A DNA stretch of 64,000 nt from Sulfitobacter litoralis (GTDB lineage: Bacteria; Pseudomonadota; Alphaproteobacteria; Rhodobacterales; Rhodobacteraceae), in contig NZ_FNJD01000005.1 of assembly GCF_900103185.1 (NCBI RefSeq), forward strand, positions 62,001 through 126,000. The letters are read 5' to 3'. Positions 61,645 to 64,000 of this stretch are shown here, in pieces (position 1 is the first letter of the stretch; every line of letters starts with the position of its first letter). The notes under the pieces are model-generated. The model worked only from the letters and a program-made list of their open reading frames with translations. It did not search any database and had not been told where the DNA came from. The translations under genes and the position numbers were made by a program.

Positions 61645-62661
61645 ATGAACAATCTACTAAATGGCGCAGCTGTCTGCGCCCTGACCTTTGCATTTGCCTC
61701 GCAAGCGGCCGCAACGGAATGGAATGCCTCTGTCTGGGGTAAACGTCGCGCCTTTACAGAGCACGTTGAAAAGATCGCCGAGCTTGTATCGGAAAAGACA
61801 GATGGCGAATTCACCATCAATGTAAGCTATGGCGGTCTGTCCAAGAACTCCGACAACCTTGATGGTATTTCGATCGGCGCCTTCGAGATGGCTCAATTCT
61901 GCGCGGGCTACCACGCGGATAAGAACCGCGCGATCACCGTGCTAGAGCTGCCATTCCTCGGCGTTCAGAACCTCGAAGAAGAAGTCGCTGTATCCCGTGC
62001 CGTTTATGCGCACCCCGCCGTGGCCAAGGAAATGGCGCAGTGGAATGCCAGAATGCTGATGACCTCGCCGATGCCACAGTACAACCTTGTGGGCACGGGC
62101 GAAGCGCGCGACACGCTGGAATCATTCGAAGGCATGCGCGTACGTGCAACAGGCGGTTTGGGCAAAGCCTTTGAAGCCGTTGGCGCTGTTCCGACCTCCG
62201 TTACCTCTTCCGAAGCGTATAACGCGATGGAATCTGGTGTTGTCGATACAGTGGCTTTCGCACAGCACGCACACCTCAGCTTTGGTACGATCAACAAGGC
62301 TGACTGGTGGACGGCGAACCTGAACCCCGGGACTGTGAACTGCCCTGTTGTAGTCAACATCGACGCCTATGATGCCCTGACGGACGCAGAAAAAGAAGCG
62401 CTGGACGGTTCTGTTGACGAGGCGCTGGATCACTATCTGGCGAACTACGGCGAGCTGCTGGGCCGCTGGGATACCGTGTTGGAAGAAAAAGGCGTGGAAA
62501 AAGTTATGTTCTCGCCCGAGGTGTTGGCCGAGTTCAAAGCCAAAGCTGCCGACCCTGCACGTGAAGCCTGGATCAAAGACATGGAAGCCCAAGGCATCCC
62601 TGGCCAAGAGCTGTACGATCTGGTTATCAAAACACTCGAAGAAAAACGCGCGTCTAACTAA
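61645..62661 (+). CDS. dctP: TRAP transporter substrate-binding protein (DctP family)
   Basis: The 338-residue product has a signal peptide (AAVCALTFAFASQAAAT) and the two-lobe TRAP-type binding domain: the conserved helix FEGMRVRATGGLGKAFEAVG holds the arginine that binds a carboxylate, and SSEAYNAMESGVVDTVAF is typical. It binds an organic acid in the periplasm and delivers it to DctQM. I chose the ATG at 61645 because AGGGAG precedes it and a signal peptide begins; upstream in-frame codons are not coding. The ligand is unknown. Confidence 0.9.
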   Translation: MNNLLNGAAVCALTFAFASQAAATEWNASVWGKRRAFTEHVEKIAELVSEKTDGEFTINVSYGGLSKNSDNLDGISIGAFEMAQFCAGYHADKNRAITVLELPFLGVQNLEEEVAVSRAVYAHPAVAKEMAQWNARMLMTSPMPQYNLVGTGEARDTLESFEGMRVRATGGLGKAFEAVGAVPTSVTSSEAYNAMESGVVDTVAFAQHAHLSFGTINKADWWTANLNPGTVNCPVVVNIDAYDALTDAEKEALDGSVDEALDHYLANYGELLGRWDTVLEEKGVEKVMFSPEVLAEFKAKAADPAREAWIKDMEAQGIPGQELYDLVIKTLEEKRASN

Positions 62662-62673
62662 GTCGCACGGTGA

Positions 62674-62697
62674 AGAGGGCCTGTTTTTCAGGCCCTC
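62674..62697 (+). terminator. Intercistronic stem-loop between dctP and dctQ
   Basis: AGAGGGCCTG and CAGGCCCTCT form a ten-pair stem around a short T-rich loop, followed by TTTG. Placed 13 bp after dctP, it should end part of the transcripts or protect dctP mRNA, giving more binding protein than permease. Confidence 0.75.
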
Positions 62698-62742
62698 TTT
62701 GTTTCCAATACCTCCCTCCCACTCATTTGAAAGGAAAGCATC

Positions 62743-63372
62743 ATGGCCGGTTCCTCCGCCGTGCTCGAAGACGGCAGTCTGCTTAGCCGTATCGACAAAG
62801 GGCTGTTACGCCTTGAAACCGTGTTTGCCCTTGTCTCCGGAATTGCCGTCTTCATGCTGATGGTGCTTGCCGTCTGGTCGGTCGGCGGGCGTAAGTTCTT
62901 TGCCTCGCCGCTTCCCGGCTATGTCGACTGGATCGAATTCGCCATGCCGCTGATCGCGATCATGGGCATTTCCTATACCCAGCGGAACGGGGGCCATGTA
63001 CGCATGGATATCCTGATCGGCCAGCTTAAAGGCCGGGCGTTATGGGCCGCTGAGACGTTCTCGGTTCTGTTGATTTTTATCCTGATGATCGCTCTTATCT
63101 GGGGGTCGTGGGCGCATTTCCAGCGGAGCTTCGATTTTGCCGCCCCCCTGTGGAGCCGCGATAGCTCTATCGATATCGGGCTTCCGATCTGGCCTGCGAA
63201 ACTGATCGTGCCGATGGCGTTCTCTGTTCTGGCATTGCGGTTGTTGCTGCAAATCTGGGGATATGGACGCGCATTCGTACTGGGGTTGGAAAGCCCAGTT
63301 GCCGTACCTTTGGTACAATCCGCAGCCGAACAGGCCATGGCGGAAGCTGAACATCTAGACGGGCGGGACTGA
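62743..63372 (+). CDS. dctQ: TRAP transporter small permease subunit (DctQ family)
   Basis: The 209-residue product has four membrane helices (about 25-48, 60-80, 100-120, 140-165) and the DctQ signature FAMPLIAIMGISYTQRNGGHVR. The extended loop (WGSWAHFQRSFDFAAPLWSR) and C-terminal acidic tail fit the larger DctQ subgroup. It forms the TRAP channel with DctM in the inner membrane. The stop precedes the dctM start by two bases. Confidence 0.9.
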   Translation: MAGSSAVLEDGSLLSRIDKGLLRLETVFALVSGIAVFMLMVLAVWSVGGRKFFASPLPGYVDWIEFAMPLIAIMGISYTQRNGGHVRMDILIGQLKGRALWAAETFSVLLIFILMIALIWGSWAHFQRSFDFAAPLWSRDSSIDIGLPIWPAKLIVPMAFSVLALRLLLQIWGYGRAFVLGLESPVAVPLVQSAAEQAMAEAEHLDGRD

Positions 63373-63374
63373 TA

Positions 63375-64000
63375 ATGGACCCTATTGAAATTGGCCTTTG
63401 GGTCTCGGGCGGGCTGCTGCTTATGGTGGTGCTCGGTATGCGTGTGGCATTTGCCGCGGCGATGGCAGGCTTGATCGGCCTGATCTGGATTTTTTGGTCC
63501 AAGAAAGGGATGCAATGGTCCGAACTGGACTGGGCGCTGACCGTTGCGATCAAAACAGCGGGGCAGGTGCCGCATTCCAAAGTGTCTAGCCAGACGCTGA
63601 GCCTGATCCCGACCTTCATCCTGATCGGGTTTTTGGCCTATTATGCCGGTCTCACCCGCGCCCTTTTCGAAGCGGCAAAGCGCTGGATCGCTTGGTTGCC
63701 AGGGGGGCTTGCTGTTTCTACCGTCTTTGCGACGGCTGGCTTTGCGGCCGTCTCTGGTGCGTCCGTCGCCACTGCAGCCGTGTTCGCGCGCATTGCGATC
63801 CCGGAGATGCTGTCGATCGGGTACAACAAGAAATTCGCTGCAGGCGTTGTCGCGGCAGGGGGCACATTGGCATCGCTGATCCCGCCGTCTGCAATCCTCG
63901 TGATCTATGCAATCATCGTTGAACAAGACGTTGGCAAACTGCTTTTGGCGGGTTTCATCCCCGGTGCATTTTCGGCCATTGTCTATGCGATCCTGATCGT
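63375..64000 (+). CDS. dctM: TRAP transporter large permease subunit (DctM family), cut by window edge
   Basis: The first 208 codons of DctM lie here; the rest is outside the window. The product begins MDPIEIGLWVSGGLLLMVVL and shows SLIPTFILIGFLAYYAGLTR, FAAVSGASVATAAVFARIA and KKFAAGVVAAGGTLASLIPP, the typical proton- or sodium-coupled permease repeats. It is the ion-driven pore of the TRAP transporter fed by DctP. The ATG at 63375 lies two bases after the dctQ stop. Confidence 0.92.
   Translation, partial: MDPIEIGLWVSGGLLLMVVLGMRVAFAAAMAGLIGLIWIFWSKKGMQWSELDWALTVAIKTAGQVPHSKVSSQTLSLIPTFILIGFLAYYAGLTRALFEAAKRWIAWLPGGLAVSTVFATAGFAAVSGASVATAAVFARIAIPEMLSIGYNKKFAAGVVAAGGTLASLIPPSAILVIYAIIVEQDVGKLLLAGFIPGAFSAIVYAILI

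Noticed and set aside
1-64000. CRISPR arrays, insertion sequences, prophage genes, toxin-antitoxin pairs
   Set aside because: I looked for repeated spacers, transposases, integrases and small paired genes and found none.

Overview
The window is chromosomal DNA of an alphaproteobacterium of the Roseobacter group (Rhodobacterales). The gene set points there: RibBA with a ruined RibA half, an MmcB gene behind a GTTC-N7-GTTC LexA box, a tRNA-His with A73 and no encoded G-1, fdxA next to carD, a SUV3-type helicase, a solitary aa3 oxidase subunit I gene, a TRAP transporter and several small protein families (DUF6324, DUF6476) typical of this group. I cannot fix the genus. I see no phage, insertion sequence, CRISPR array or plasmid gene, so this looks like core genome with a few accessory or poorly known loci.

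Layout. 1-3.4 kb: the start of a capsule export gene, then ribE-ribBA-ribH-nusB. 3.4-6.6 kb: a structured gap between convergent genes, a two-gene membrane/ClpP-fold unit, SOS-controlled mmcB and a small DUF6324 gene. 6.7-9.8 kb: tRNA-His, a DUF6476 gene diverging from rluD through overlapping start codons, rpoH and a DksA-type zinc-finger gene. 9.8-16.4 kb: oligoendopeptidase F, an exonuclease/ATP-dependent ligase repair pair, a lipase-like hydrolase with an SCP2 protein, and a TPR protein. 16.4-23.4 kb: SUV3-like helicase, Hsp15-like protein, ferredoxin, carD, a Kef-type antiporter and an Lrp regulator. 23.7-31.9 kb: a very long orphan envelope protein, a SIMPL protein, metY, a putative glycosyltransferase, tRNA-Tyr, rlmB, a gene-free stretch rich in inverted repeats, and a CoA-binding protein.

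32-36.2 kb holds hisB-hisH and hisA-hisF-hisE on the minus strand, split by two plus-strand DUF2147 genes. 36.3-39.5 kb: a stand-alone RAM domain, a small secreted protein, a response regulator, a lipoprotein, a gene-poor stretch and tRNA-Gly. 39.7-46.1 kb: ctaD, lipB, a FrnE-like oxidoreductase, tRNA-Leu, metC and purB. 46.3-51.6 kb: a TPR protein, an LpxL-like acyltransferase, a DUF1223 protein and acnA. 51.9-57.8 kb: tamA-tamB. 58-64 kb: flavin reductase, a DUF992 protein, acsA and the start of a dctP-dctQ-dctM TRAP operon that runs off the right edge.

Coherent functions are riboflavin synthesis, histidine synthesis, sulfur amino acid synthesis (metY, metC), central carbon (acnA, acsA), outer-membrane assembly and lipid A (tamAB, LpxL-like) and stress response (rpoH, mmcB, ligase/exonuclease, carD). 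The best leads for something not well described are the orphan protein at 23.7-26.4 kb that joins GspL-like and GspC/PilP-like ends, the structured gap at 3.47-3.62 kb, the inverted-repeat region with an orphan terminator at 31.0-31.4 kb, and the membrane coiled-coil/ClpP-fold pair at 3.6-5.7 kb. All functions are read from sequence motifs; no database search was possible.
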